Shown in pieces: positions 56,692-64,000 of a stretch of DNA of 64,000 bases. The notes under the pieces are model-generated. The model was not told the origin of the DNA. It searched no databases and was given only the letters and a program-made list of their open reading frames with translations. The stretch comes from CAXRDE01 sp964229355. GTDB taxonomy: Bacteria > Cyanobacteriota > Sericytochromatia > UBA7694. How positions within the stretch are numbered: the stretch's first letter is position 1; each line of letters begins with the position of its first letter. The stretch spans positions 1-64,000 of the forward strand of contig CAXRDE010000009.1 of the NCBI GenBank assembly GCA_964229355.1, in the 5' to 3' direction. The translations under genes were made by a program, and so were the position numbers.

Positions 56692-57401
56692 TGCGCACCC
56701 GTCTCGCTGAGATACACGGCCTCTAAATCACTGGCAGATAACTGAGCAGCATCCAGCTCTTGACGCAGAATGCCCCGATGCAAAATCCCCACACGGGCCC
56801 CCAACTCACGGACCCGAAACAAGTCATGGGTCACCATAAACACCCCAACCCCCTGACGGGCCAACTGTTGCAATTGCTGTGAGAACACATAACTGGCTTC
56901 AGGGTCTAAACCAGAAGTGGGCTCGTCCAGAATCAATAGGCGTGCTTCTTTCGCCAGCGCAATGGCAATCCCCACTTTTTGGCGCATGCCCTTGGACAAT
57001 TTACCGAGCGGCCGCTTCCAGGCAAAATCAGGAAGCCCCACCTGGGTCAATAAATCGGCAATGTGTTCACGAGATACCCGCTGACCGGCCAGACACAAAA
57101 ACAAACGCAAATGCTCATAAGCATCTAACTCCTCGTAAAGTCTCACATTTTCAGGAATATACGCCACCTGTGACAAGACCTTCTGGCCGCGCTCCCGCAA
57201 CGATTGTCCTGCGATCCAAATATCCCCTGCATCGGGGCGTAGAAAATTCAAAATTAAATGCACCGTGGTGCTTTTACCGGCGCCATTATGGCCCAAAAGG
57301 CAGTAAATGTCACCGGGTTGAAGTGAGAGCGACAGATTCTGTAGCGCCTGATAATCACCGTAGCGTTTTGATAAATGTTGAAGTTCAAGCACAGCAAGCA
57401 T
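56688..57401 (-). CDS. ABC exporter ATP-binding protein
   Basis: A 237-residue ATPase with Walker A GHNGAGKST, signature LSKGMRQKVGIA, Walker B LLILDEPTSGLDPEA and the switch His in VTHDLF. First gene of a three-gene, overlapping ABC-2 operon. AAGGTGG is the ribosome site. The 57-nt-upstream palindrome (57457-57475), and a second TTTACA/TGTAAA one at 57427-57443, suggest metal-dependent control shared with the divergent small gene. Confidence 0.93.
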   Translation of the reverse strand: MLAVLELQHLSKRYGDYQALQNLSLSLQPGDIYCLLGHNGAGKSTTVHLILNFLRPDAGDIWIAGQSLRERGQKVLSQVAYIPENVRLYEELDAYEHLRLFLCLAGQRVSREHIADLLTQVGLPDFAWKRPLGKLSKGMRQKVGIAIALAKEARLLILDEPTSGLDPEASYVFSQQLQQLARQGVGVFMVTHDLFRVRELGARVGILHRGILRQELDAAQLSASDLEAVYLSETGAQ

Positions 57402-57426
57402 AAAACCACCTTTTTAACCCGAAGGC

Positions 57427-57443
57427 TTTACAAATGATGTAAA
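57427..57443. promoter_or_regulatory. Secondary palindrome upstream of the ABC operon
   Basis: TTTACA and TGTAAA surround AATGA, 26 nt before the ATPase ATG. It shares CAAATGAT with the neighbouring 19-bp box and may be a degenerate second site. Confidence 0.35.
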
Positions 57444-57456
57444 ACAGGATAGCATA

Positions 57457-57475
57457 AATGCAAATGATATGCATT
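57457..57475. promoter_or_regulatory. 19-bp palindrome, site 1 (predicted Fur-family operator)
   Basis: AATGCAAATGATATGCATT forms a 9-1-9 palindrome with one mismatch. It lies between the divergent ABC operon and the small peptide gene. The same motif recurs at 58387 and 61457. Confidence 0.65.
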
Positions 57476-57509
57476 AATTGTTAAAGTAAATACAGAAAGG
57501 AGAATACCT

Positions 57510-57677
57510 ATGCGTTCATTTCGTCTTGGAATGGCCATGGCCTTGTTGGGAATGAGTCTCAGCTTTGGTGCCATTGCCCAACAATCCAACGCCGATCAGG
57601 CCTTTAAGCCCACCCACGAATGCCCCGAAAGCGGCATCATGGGACCTTTGGGACACGAATGTCCTGAGAAGAACTAG
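57510..57677 (+). CDS. 55-residue secreted peptide with two HECPE motifs
   Basis: A short gene with a strong ribosome site (AGAAAGGAG, 7 nt before ATG) and its own terminator. The first 24 residues are a Sec signal ending AIAQ. The mature part, about 31 residues, has two HECPE motifs (residues 37-41 and 49-53) separated by seven residues. His and Cys of both could bind a metal such as zinc. No family is recognised. The 19-bp palindrome 34 nt upstream places it in the presumed metal regulon. Confidence 0.75.
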   Translation: MRSFRLGMAMALLGMSLSFGAIAQQSNADQAFKPTHECPESGIMGPLGHECPEKN

Positions 57678-57716
57678 TCCCCTGGCAGTCTAACAAGCCT
57701 AAATCTTTCAAAACAA

Positions 57717-57763
57717 AAAACCGACCGTTCGCTGTCTTTTGACTCATGAACGGTCTTTTTTTA
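57717..57763 (+). terminator. Terminator of the small peptide gene
   Basis: GACCGTTC (57723-57730) and GAACGGTC (57748-57755) pair with a 17-nt loop and are followed by TTTTTTT; an A run precedes the stem, so it may also serve the convergent gene. Confidence 0.8.
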
Positions 57764-57779
57764 GGCTCAGTGTCAAAGC

Positions 57780-58379
57780 CTATTCAAGCTGTTGCGCCAG
57801 AGAACGCCAGGCCTGAGCCACCGCTCCTTCTGCCAGCGCTTTCCGCCCCACACCCCGTGGGCGGGTAGATAAACTTTGCGCACGCCAGTACAAACCCTGA
57901 GATTGCAATACCCACGCTTCGTAGTCTGCAACCGTCGTGCACCATGCGCGCCACAGCTTATACACGCGTTCCCACAGCAACGGTTCCGTGACCTGGCGCA
58001 ACGCCTGTGTCGGCGGCAACGCTTTTAACTGCGATAAATCCGCGGGTAAATCCCCAGATAACACCCGCCAACGAAGACGATACCGCTCGGTAAAAAGCGT
58101 GGTTTCACCATCGCTCAACGCCAGGCCAAAGGACCATAAGACCAACTGCAAGGGCGCTGACTCAGACATGGTATAGGCATAACGGCTGGAATGGTGGCCT
58201 TTGTCTGACTTTAAAGCATTTGCCGCGGCCCCGGAAGCATACAGAAAGCCATACGCTTTCAGCAGATTTCCCTGCGGGGCACGAATATCTTGCCCCCACA
58301 GCCACATTTGTTGTTGAAACAGCGCCTCCATACGGTGGTGAATAGAGGGAGATAATTTTAAAGCGGTCATGTTTTTCAT
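57780..58379 (-). CDS. Hypothetical protein, divergent to the COG0523 GTPase
   Basis: A 199-residue cytosolic protein without recognised domain; rich in Trp and Leu, mostly helical (LLKAYGFLYASGAAANALKSDKG, LWERVYKLWRAWCTTVADYEAW). AAAGGAA is its ribosome site. The 19-bp palindrome begins 8 nt upstream of its ATG, so it is very likely under the same repressor as the COG0523 gene. Confidence 0.75.
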   Translation of the reverse strand: MKNMTALKLSPSIHHRMEALFQQQMWLWGQDIRAPQGNLLKAYGFLYASGAAANALKSDKGHHSSRYAYTMSESAPLQLVLWSFGLALSDGETTLFTERYRLRWRVLSGDLPADLSQLKALPPTQALRQVTEPLLWERVYKLWRAWCTTVADYEAWVLQSQGLYWRAQSLSTRPRGVGRKALAEGAVAQAWRSLAQQLE

Positions 58380-58386
58380 TTCCTTT

Positions 58387-58405
58387 AATGCAAATTAATT
58401 GCATT
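58387..58405. promoter_or_regulatory. 19-bp palindrome, site 2 (predicted Fur-family operator)
   Basis: AATGCAAATTAATTGCATT is a 9-1-9 palindrome with one mismatch, covering the -35 region of a promoter whose likely -10 is TATACT (58411-58416), upstream of the COG0523 gene. It also abuts the ribosome site of the divergent gene at 58379. Confidence 0.7.
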
Positions 58406-58453
58406 TAGGATATACTACCCTCAACTTACTTTTCAAGACACGAGGTCAAAAAA

Positions 58454-59662
58454 ATGCCATCTTCTACTGACGTATCTCATACACCCCCAGACTCTCGCCT
58501 GCCCGTCACCCTGCTCTCTGGTTTTTTAGGCGCCGGAAAAACAACCCTTATGAACCACTTGCTCCACCAAAAGGACGGACTGCGCGTGGCGGTAATCGTA
58601 AACGATATGAGTGAAATAAATATCGACGCCCAACTGATCGCCAAAGAAAACACCTATTTCAAACACAGCGAAGAAAAGCTCGTGGAAATGAGCAATGGCT
58701 GCATTTGCTGTACCTTACGGGAAGATTTACTGATTGAAATCGCAGAACTGGCGAAACAAAAGCGCTTTGACTACCTGCTCATTGAATCCAGCGGTATTTC
58801 AGAGCCTTTGCCTGTGGCAGAAACCTTCACCTTTACCGACGAGCAGGGCACCGCCCTTTCTGACATTTCTCGCCTGGACACCCTGGTTACCGTGGTAGAC
58901 GCCGCCAACTTTGAAGCAAACTTTAACAGCCTTGATGAACTGCCCGATCGAGACTGGGGCGTCGACGCAGAAGATCAGCGGGCCATTGCTGATTTACTGG
59001 TGGATCAAATTGAATTTGCCAACGTGATTCTTTTAAACAAAGTGGATCAGGTCTCATCCGAAACGGCCCGTCGCATCCAACGTCTGATGCAGCAGCTCAA
59101 CCCCCAGGCCAAAATCATAGCCACCACGCACAGCAAAGTAGATCCGCAAGCGATTCTAAATACTGGCGCTTTTGAGGCCATGGATATTCAGCACCCGGGT
59201 TGGCTAAGCGGTGAAGAGCACACCCCCGAAAGCGAAACCTACGGCATCAGCAGTTTTGTCTACCGTGCAAAAAAACCGTTTCACCCCCAAAAGTTGTTTG
59301 CTTATTTAGAAAACGGGATTCCCCGCCTTTTGCGCTCAAAGGGATTGGTCTGGTTGGCCTCTCGCCCTCAGGTAGCCGGAGAATGGTCTCAGGCAGGCAA
59401 AATATTAAATATTTCACCCGCTGGCTACTGGGAAAATCCCTTACAAGAAGCCATGACCGAACTTGTCATGATCGGCCAGAACCTGGATCAAGCCCAGCTC
59501 ATTGAAGATTTAAACCGCTGCTTACTCAATGACACTGACATGCAGCTGCCCCTTTCCCAATGGAAGCAGTTTGAAGATCCTCTGGACCCCTGGGAAGTTG
59601 ATGAAGAAGAATCTTTTGTGGAACACTGGAATGCTCATGAGCACGCATTACCAGGTCATTGA
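58454..59662 (+). CDS. COG0523 GTPase (CobW/ZigA family metallochaperone)
   Basis: A 402-residue G3E GTPase. It has Walker A GFLGAGKTTL (about 22-31), the metal-binding CxCC in NGCICC (about 86-91), ESSGISEP, and the NKVD guanine motif (LLNKVDQV). The C-terminal CobW_C domain lies at about 265-375. Proteins of this type (ZigA, ZNG1) deliver zinc to client enzymes under zinc shortage and are often Zur-regulated. It has a palindromic operator upstream and DUF1826 overlapping downstream, a known gene pair. Confidence 0.93.
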   Translation: MPSSTDVSHTPPDSRLPVTLLSGFLGAGKTTLMNHLLHQKDGLRVAVIVNDMSEINIDAQLIAKENTYFKHSEEKLVEMSNGCICCTLREDLLIEIAELAKQKRFDYLLIESSGISEPLPVAETFTFTDEQGTALSDISRLDTLVTVVDAANFEANFNSLDELPDRDWGVDAEDQRAIADLLVDQIEFANVILLNKVDQVSSETARRIQRLMQQLNPQAKIIATTHSKVDPQAILNTGAFEAMDIQHPGWLSGEEHTPESETYGISSFVYRAKKPFHPQKLFAYLENGIPRLLRSKGLVWLASRPQVAGEWSQAGKILNISPAGYWENPLQEAMTELVMIGQNLDQAQLIEDLNRCLLNDTDMQLPLSQWKQFEDPLDPWEVDEEESFVEHWNAHEHALPGH

Positions 59663-60266
59663 AAGTGAAGCAGCACAAAGCCAGCAAGCGCTAACGAGCA
59701 TTGCTTGCTCCAACGTACTGATGAGCATCTGGAAGCGCCCTGTGCTTTCAGATGTGCAAGGCTTTGTAAGTCATTGGAAATCACAAATTACCGCTCCCTT
59801 CACGCGAGTGCTGCCCCCATATCGCTCTGCTGCTGAAAATACATTGCGTTTTGAATGGCTACCCCAGGCAGATCCGGAATTGCTAAAGGCTTTTGTGGAC
59901 GATGTATTTCTGTTGGTGGAACGCTTTAAAACCCACACCCAAAGCACGCAATGTCAGGCTCAATTGCAGTGGATCACCCATATGATGTGCCCCCGCTATC
60001 ACTGCGATGCAAACCGTTACCGTCTGCTGTGCACCTATACAGGCGAAGGCACTCTCTGGACCCCCTGGCACAATGTACACTGGGAAAACACACGCTTACC
60101 CCAAAATCTCCGGGATCCAAAGGCTGTGTTCCAGGCCCGGCCCTTTGATGTCTTACTCATGAAAGGCTCAGCACATCCTGAAAGTCACCCGTATGGCCAG
60201 TTTCATCGCAGCCCTCCCGCTTCACTGGAGGCACCGCGCCTGGTCTTAAAGATCGATGTCCTTTAG
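59631..60266 (+). CDS. DUF1826 family protein
   Basis: The start lies inside the end of the COG0523 gene: ATG 59631 (211 residues) or ATG 59637, overlapping it by 26-32 nt. The conserved block HMMCPRYHCDANRYRLLCTYTGEGTLW, then FDVLLMKGSAHPE and FHRSPPA, is the DUF1826 pattern. DUF1826 genes are known neighbours of Zur-regulated COG0523 genes. The Cys/His set may bind metal. Biochemical role unknown. Ends in convergence with the HAD phosphatase gene (4-nt overlap). Confidence 0.85.
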   Translation: MLMSTHYQVIESEAAQSQQALTSIACSNVLMSIWKRPVLSDVQGFVSHWKSQITAPFTRVLPPYRSAAENTLRFEWLPQADPELLKAFVDDVFLLVERFKTHTQSTQCQAQLQWITHMMCPRYHCDANRYRLLCTYTGEGTLWTPWHNVHWENTRLPQNLRDPKAVFQARPFDVLLMKGSAHPESHPYGQFHRSPPASLEAPRLVLKIDVL

Positions 60267-61423
60267 GGTTGAGGTATGAAAAAAGGGGGTTCAAACCATT
60301 CTGCATGCGGACCGCGCAAGAAGTCTCGTGCCTGTTCCAGAGAATACTGCTGAGAAAGTAAGGTAGCCAATGGTGCTGCTGCCGCATAACTGTAAGGAAA
60401 ATAGGCACTGGCAAAAGACACCTGATGGCGGCGGGCATAATCCGCTGCTTCTAAAATTTCAGTGGTGGCCTGAGGAAGGTACTGGCGTATCATGGCCGCT
60501 GCCTTCTGATCCTGATAATAAGCGTCTGCATGGTATTTTGGAAAGGCTTTGAGCTGGGCATATTGTTTGGGTAAAATGCGCGTGGGATTATCATCCACCA
60601 ACACCACATGTTGCAAACTTTCATCAATTATACGCAAATCTTTTGAAAGTTTGACCTGCTCCGAGGAACGGGTTAAATGATGGCGGGTAAATACGCCTTT
60701 AAGCATTGAACGCAAAGGCTTGTCTCCCAGAGTCAAGCGATCCACAATATCGTGCGCAGCACTATCAGCTTTGGCCGTAAAAATAAACACGCCTGCACAA
60801 GCGGGATCGTTCAGCAGGCGTTGCAATTGCTCCTGCCAGCCAGGAATCATTGAGACATAGCGAGGGCCTTGTACCAGAGGGCGCAAAATAAAGTCGGGCG
60901 TGAGCGAAGATAAATCAAAACGCCCCTGCTCACCCGATGAATACCATTGGTTGAGCAAGGTTTCATCCATATCAAAGACGGCATAAAATGCTCCCTGATT
61001 CAAAGGACCGGGGTAAAAGCCGCTTTCATGATAGCCTTCAACCACGACGCGATACCAGGCTTGTTGCAGCGCATGCATAATTTTAGGGTCTTTGCGTTGA
61101 AAGGCCTGCTGCGCAATACCCGCTTCTTCCCAGCTTAAATACTCAGGGTCCTGGCTCAGTATATCTTTCATTTGATTTTGAATCTCTACTGCTTGCAGTC
61201 GGCTCAAACCATGGGCCATCATCGCTTCAATATTGAGATGTCCACGGGTAAAACGTTCTGTATACCAGTCCGGCATCGGTTCTAAAATCATTTTTTGCAA
61301 TTCAGATGCATTTATGCTTTTGGGTAAAGGGGCTAACTCCTTTCCCTGAAGGGGAGAGGAAAGTCCGGTACCTGCAATCAAAAAAGAGAAGACAGCTATT
61401 GATGTTGTTAAGCCAAATTTCAT
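60263..61423 (-). CDS. Secreted HAD-family phosphatase
   Basis: These 386 residues have a Sec signal (cleavage near TGLSSP, about 22). The HAD motif I is FDMDETLLN (about 151-159); motif II is FIFTAKA, and motif IV LVDDNPTRI. The layout resembles NLI/class B-type acid phosphatases. HAD phosphatases use Mg, so zinc is not its expected cofactor. Its start is divergent to the MerC gene and the 19-bp palindrome lies between, implying metal-responsive expression. Confidence 0.83.
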   Translation of the reverse strand: MKFGLTTSIAVFSFLIAGTGLSSPLQGKELAPLPKSINASELQKMILEPMPDWYTERFTRGHLNIEAMMAHGLSRLQAVEIQNQMKDILSQDPEYLSWEEAGIAQQAFQRKDPKIMHALQQAWYRVVVEGYHESGFYPGPLNQGAFYAVFDMDETLLNQWYSSGEQGRFDLSSLTPDFILRPLVQGPRYVSMIPGWQEQLQRLLNDPACAGVFIFTAKADSAAHDIVDRLTLGDKPLRSMLKGVFTRHHLTRSSEQVKLSKDLRIIDESLQHVVLVDDNPTRILPKQYAQLKAFPKYHADAYYQDQKAAAMIRQYLPQATTEILEAADYARRHQVSFASAYFPYSYAAAAPLATLLSQQYSLEQARDFLRGPHAEWFEPPFFIPQP

Positions 61424-61456
61424 AATCCAATGCTTTCTACGGTAAAATCAATAATA

Positions 61457-61475
61457 AATGCAATTGACTTGCATT
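61457..61475. promoter_or_regulatory. 19-bp palindrome, site 3 (predicted Fur-family operator)
   Basis: AATGCAATTGACTTGCATT is a 9-1-9 palindrome with one mismatch between the divergent HAD phosphatase and MerC genes. It contains the -35 (TTGACT) of the MerC promoter. Confidence 0.7.
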
Positions 61476-61493
61476 TAAAGATTAAACTATAAT
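61464..61493 (+). promoter_or_regulatory. Promoter of the MerC-DUF1007-NicO operon
   Basis: TTGACT (61464-61469), 18 nt, then TATAAT (61488-61493). The predicted start near 61500 is only a few nt from the ATG at 61503, so the transcript may be leaderless. No Shine-Dalgarno site is visible. Confidence 0.65.
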
Positions 61494-61502
61494 GCCTTCA
61501 TT

Positions 61503-61907
61503 ATGCAAGACCACACGCCACTCTTCACCCGTAAGCACCTCGACATCTTGGGCTTTTTTATTTCAGGACTTTGTGCCATACATTGCGCAGCCCTGCCACT
61601 GCTTATGGCCTTACTTCCCCTCATTGGTCTCGGTTTTTTGCTGAATGAAACGCTGGAAAAAGCCCTGCTTATTTTTGCTGTGACACTGGCTTTATGGAGT
61701 ATAGTGCAGGGCTATAAACATCATCATCGCGCCATTCTTTTCGGAGTCTGGCTCTTTGCCTCGTTACTTATTGCCTCACAGTGGTTTATCCACCACGAAA
61801 TCTTAGCCATTGGTGGAGCACTTGGACTTGCTGCCTGTCACTTTTTGAATTACCGATTCCTACACACCACGATCACCACGTGTCCTCAAAACACCTCGGA
61901 GGTATAA
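61503..61907 (+). CDS. MerC-domain membrane protein
   Basis: A 134-residue protein with four predicted membrane helices. It has the MerC start DILGFFISGLCAIHCAALPLLMALLPLIG, including the Cys-x3-Cys (CAIHC) of metal-binding MerC proteins. A further His-rich cytosolic loop (KHHHRA) and C-terminal Cys are seen. Often found in zinc-responsive clusters rather than mercury operons; no mer genes are here. It heads the three-gene operon. The DUF1007 gene starts immediately after its stop. Confidence 0.88.
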   Translation: MQDHTPLFTRKHLDILGFFISGLCAIHCAALPLLMALLPLIGLGFLLNETLEKALLIFAVTLALWSIVQGYKHHHRAILFGVWLFASLLIASQWFIHHEILAIGGALGLAACHFLNYRFLHTTITTCPQNTSEV

Positions 61908-62483
61908 ATGATGAAGAGATACAACCATCTGTTGATCGGTTTAATACTAAACCTTCTCTGGCTTACGCCAGTCTGGGCACACCCTCACATTTTTATTGAC
62001 TATCAAATGGAGTTGTTCCTGAGCCAGGGAAAAATGCAGGGCATCAAAATGGATTGGCGCCTGGACTTGATGAATAGCCAACTTATTTTAGAGGAATTTG
62101 ACAGCAATCACGATCAGCGCATTACTGGGCAGGAAGCAGTAGCCATTGCTGAAAACATGCGAGACAACCTCAAAAGCTTTGAATATTTTACCCAGGTCCT
62201 GGTCAATGGGCACCGGATTCCCATTCGTACCGTCAAAAACATTCAGGTAAGCTATCAGAACAAACAGATCATCTATAGACTTTATCTTCCCTGCACAATC
62301 CCTGTCACACCTGAAGCCAAACAACTGACAATCACCCCTTTAGACAGCACCAATTATGTCGCTTTTAGCCCGCTTAAACCCCATCCCATTAAAATGAGTG
62401 CTTCACCGGGTATTTCTCTTAAAGTCATTTCTCCCCCCCAAAAGATGTACGACAGCACCCGCTTTATTCTGGTAAAAAAATAA
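61908..62483 (+). CDS. DUF1007 (COG3683) periplasmic protein
   Basis: These 191 residues have a signal peptide ending near VWAHP. The mature N-terminus starts HPHIFIDYQ, the typical metal-ligand-like opening of DUF1007. An EF-hand-like DSNHDQRITGQE follows. DUF1007 genes go together with NicO-type transporters (COG2215), as here. It may capture a metal for the transporter (inference). Overlaps the next gene by one base. Confidence 0.9.
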   Translation: MMKRYNHLLIGLILNLLWLTPVWAHPHIFIDYQMELFLSQGKMQGIKMDWRLDLMNSQLILEEFDSNHDQRITGQEAVAIAENMRDNLKSFEYFTQVLVNGHRIPIRTVKNIQVSYQNKQIIYRLYLPCTIPVTPEAKQLTITPLDSTNYVAFSPLKPHPIKMSASPGISLKVISPPQKMYDSTRFILVKK

Positions 62484-63505
62484 TGCTGCAATACCGCACC
62501 TTACTTCTCAGTTTGCTTTGCTACGGCTTGTTGCTTTTTCCGGCCTATGGCCAGGCCAACCCCTTCTTAAAACAAAACGAACCGCCTTCTCCCACGCAAC
62601 AACAGCCCCAACACGTCCAGGAAATGCCACAAAACAACGAAGTAGCGCCCGCAAATCCCTCATTGTGGCGTGAGATAACAGCTAATTTTCGTGCGCAACA
62701 GGCCTTTTTTCAAAATCAACTGGCAGAAAAAAGCCATGAACTTGTCAATGGAGGGCAAACCCAACTGTGGTTTGTACTCATCATTACCGCTTTTTTATAT
62801 GGCGCCTTTCATTCATTAGGGCCTGGCCACGGAAAATGCGTCGTTTGCTCTTACTTTACTGCAGAAGCAGCAGATATTAAACGGGGGTTGCTTTTGGGCT
62901 ATCTGGTGGCTCTCATTCACGCAGTGTCGGCTTTTGCCATTGTTAGCGTGGTCTATTTTTTTCTCAGGGGGTCCAGTCAGATGGTTTTCGATCAGGCTAC
63001 ACGGTACGTCAGCCTGGTGAGCTATGGCCTCATCACCTTGCTGGGTTTTTCTTTGTTATTGCAGCGGGTTTATGGCAAAAAAAACAGTTCAACAATGACA
63101 CATCATCACGCACCATCCTGTGACACCCGTGGCTGCGAGCATAACCATAGCCATGCACACGCCCATACCCCTCAAAAAAACCTTTGGTTAGCAGCATTAG
63201 CCATCGGGATTATTCCTTGCCCGGGGGCCCTGACCATTCTGTTATTTTCACTCTCACTTAACACCTTAAGCCTGGGCATTGTTTTGGCATCAATGATCGC
63301 GCTGGGGATGGGACTTACCATTTCTCTACTGGCAGTATTTACTGTACTTTCACGGAGACAGGCTTTTTACTGGCTAGGGGGTAACGTCAATACCCAGCTC
63401 ACAAATGTACGGACTCAAACCTTAGACAAATATCTTGGCATCGGTGGTGCACTGACCACTTGTATTTTTGGTGGCACCTTGTTTCTTATATCCTGGAAGT
63501 TCTAA
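62483..63505 (+). CDS. NicO/RcnA-type (COG2215) metal transporter
   Basis: The 340 residues start with a signal-like segment and a Gln/Pro-rich periplasmic stretch to about 95. Six membrane helices follow. Helix 1 has HSLGPGHGKCVVCSYF: the family HxxGPGHGKxxVxxY with two Cys in place of small residues. The central loop is His-rich (about 210-230; CEHNHSHAHAH). GIIPCPGALTILLF is the second conserved motif. The family moves Ni/Co or, in such Zur-like clusters, perhaps Zn. Direction is not known. Confidence 0.9.
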   Translation: MLQYRTLLLSLLCYGLLLFPAYGQANPFLKQNEPPSPTQQQPQHVQEMPQNNEVAPANPSLWREITANFRAQQAFFQNQLAEKSHELVNGGQTQLWFVLIITAFLYGAFHSLGPGHGKCVVCSYFTAEAADIKRGLLLGYLVALIHAVSAFAIVSVVYFFLRGSSQMVFDQATRYVSLVSYGLITLLGFSLLLQRVYGKKNSSTMTHHHAPSCDTRGCEHNHSHAHAHTPQKNLWLAALAIGIIPCPGALTILLFSLSLNTLSLGIVLASMIALGMGLTISLLAVFTVLSRRQAFYWLGGNVNTQLTNVRTQTLDKYLGIGGALTTCIFGGTLFLISWKF

Positions 63506-63912
63506 CGCAACAAGCGGCCATAGCGGCGAGCAAATTCTTCATCACGCATGGTCAGGTACGAAATGCCTTCTACAATCCCGGCGATCCAGGGAATAAAAGT
63601 CCAGCTAAATAAAAAATACATAATCCCCCAGCCCATCTGACCCAGGTAAAACTTGTGAACCCCAAAACTGCCTAACAATAAAGCCAGAACGCCCGCTGCC
63701 ACCTTATTTTTGTCTTGCACTAACACCAGGGCCTGAGAAGGTGCTTCATAACGCTGGGGAGGTGTAATTTGAGCAGACAAATTGCGCAATTGCGCACAGT
63801 TATCGCAGTAGAGCTTGCCACCCTCTTTATTGAGGCACACCACACAGATATAGGTGCCGCAGTCCACGCACATGCCCACGGCTTCGCGATCGCTATGTAT
63901 TCCACACTGCAT
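63502..63912 (-). CDS. TM2-domain protein with N-terminal B-box-like zinc finger
   Basis: A 136-residue protein. The N-terminal 45 residues have eight Cys/His (CGIHSDREAVGMCVDCGTYICVVC then YCDNC), a B-box-type zinc finger. The C-terminal part is a TM2 domain with two helices, GSFGVHKFYLGQMGWGIMYFLF and WIAGIVEGISYLTM. Function of the family is unknown. It is convergent with the NicO gene (4-nt overlap). AGAGGAG is its ribosome site, 14 nt after the previous gene. Confidence 0.88.
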   Translation of the reverse strand: MQCGIHSDREAVGMCVDCGTYICVVCLNKEGGKLYCDNCAQLRNLSAQITPPQRYEAPSQALVLVQDKNKVAAGVLALLLGSFGVHKFYLGQMGWGIMYFLFSWTFIPWIAGIVEGISYLTMRDEEFARRYGRLLR

Positions 63913-63926
63913 TCAATTGTCTCCTC

Positions 63927-64000
63927 TTACTGCATATAGTACTTGATAATACCATGCTCTTCATCAAGCTCCTGACGGATGACGCCCCGCGCCGTCAATT
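63927..64000 (-). CDS. C-terminal end of an unidentified gene
   Basis: An open frame enters from the right edge and ends with TAA at 63929-63927, encoding about 23 residues ending QELDEEHGIIKYYMQ. It lies 14 nt upstream of the TM2 gene, so both may be in one operon. Too short to name. Confidence 0.5.
   Translation of the reverse strand, partial: LTARGVIRQELDEEHGIIKYYMQ

Noticed and set aside
61503..63505. Mercury-resistance operon because of MerC
   Set aside because: No merR, merA, merP or merT is present; the linked DUF1007, NicO and COG0523 genes point to zinc or nickel/cobalt homeostasis.

Overview
The window looks like chromosomal DNA of a free-living, respiring, Gram-negative-type bacterium. 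It has many lipobox-bearing lipoproteins, signal peptidase II, a predicted outer-membrane barrel, oxygen-reductase-like membrane proteins with haem c, and clear Shine-Dalgarno sites. Housekeeping genes (23S rRNA, gyrA, lepA, tpiA, lspA, ribF, msrB, a prenyl-diphosphate synthase) identify it as bacterial. Overall protein style and the density of signalling and lipoprotein genes recall the non-photosynthetic relatives of Cyanobacteria (Sericytochromatia/Blackallbacteria type). That placement is only an impression; a 23S or GyrA tree would settle it.

Layout. 1-2828: 23S rRNA on the minus strand, 3' end outside the window, with its own promoter and no 16S rRNA or tRNA upstream. 3129-11458: hybrid histidine kinase, FUSC-type membrane protein, ABC-2 exporter, MsrB, a tandem HD-GYP protein and an FHA protein. 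11604-11676: tRNA-Val(TAC) with promoter and terminator. 11832-21698: M14 peptidase lipoprotein, PlsC-like acyltransferase, then a minus-strand block of two lipoproteins, gyrA, lepA and a coiled-coil protein. 21905-23976: a PhoB/PhoR-like two-component system with a small ABM-like protein. 24085-24719: Doc/Fic toxin-antitoxin module, flanked by two copies of the same terminator half.

24877-33130 is an AT-richer accessory island. A polymorphic-toxin C-terminal fragment with an HNH/EndoVII-like tip is followed, with ATGA coupling, by seven tandem SUKH (SMI1/KNR4) immunity paralogues. They are interrupted once by a secreted protein and followed by a divergent eighth SUKH-like protein and a predicted barrel. 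The array shows recent duplication (identical junctions), a vestigial copy of the toxin 3' end, and a frame-breaking 5-bp duplication near the toxin 5' end.

33272-50923: long coiled-coil protein, NfeD-like protein and flotillin, PLP decarboxylase, lspA-tpiA, haem-c lipoprotein, AmrS-type radical SAM enzyme, and a tightly overlapping operon (prenyl synthase, diguanylate cyclase, ribF, CapD-type epimerase/dehydratase), then a subtilase lipoprotein.

51002-53718: a two-gene membrane complex resembling the cytochrome bd superfamily, each subunit carrying a C-terminal haem c domain. 53897-63505: a probable metal-homeostasis cluster (DUF3526-type ABC exporter, a 55-residue secreted His/Cys peptide, COG0523 GTPase, DUF1826, secreted HAD phosphatase, MerC, DUF1007, NicO-type transporter). 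Three of its intergenic regions share the same 19-bp palindrome, so I infer one Fur-family (probably Zur) regulon. A TM2/B-box protein and the end of another gene close the window.
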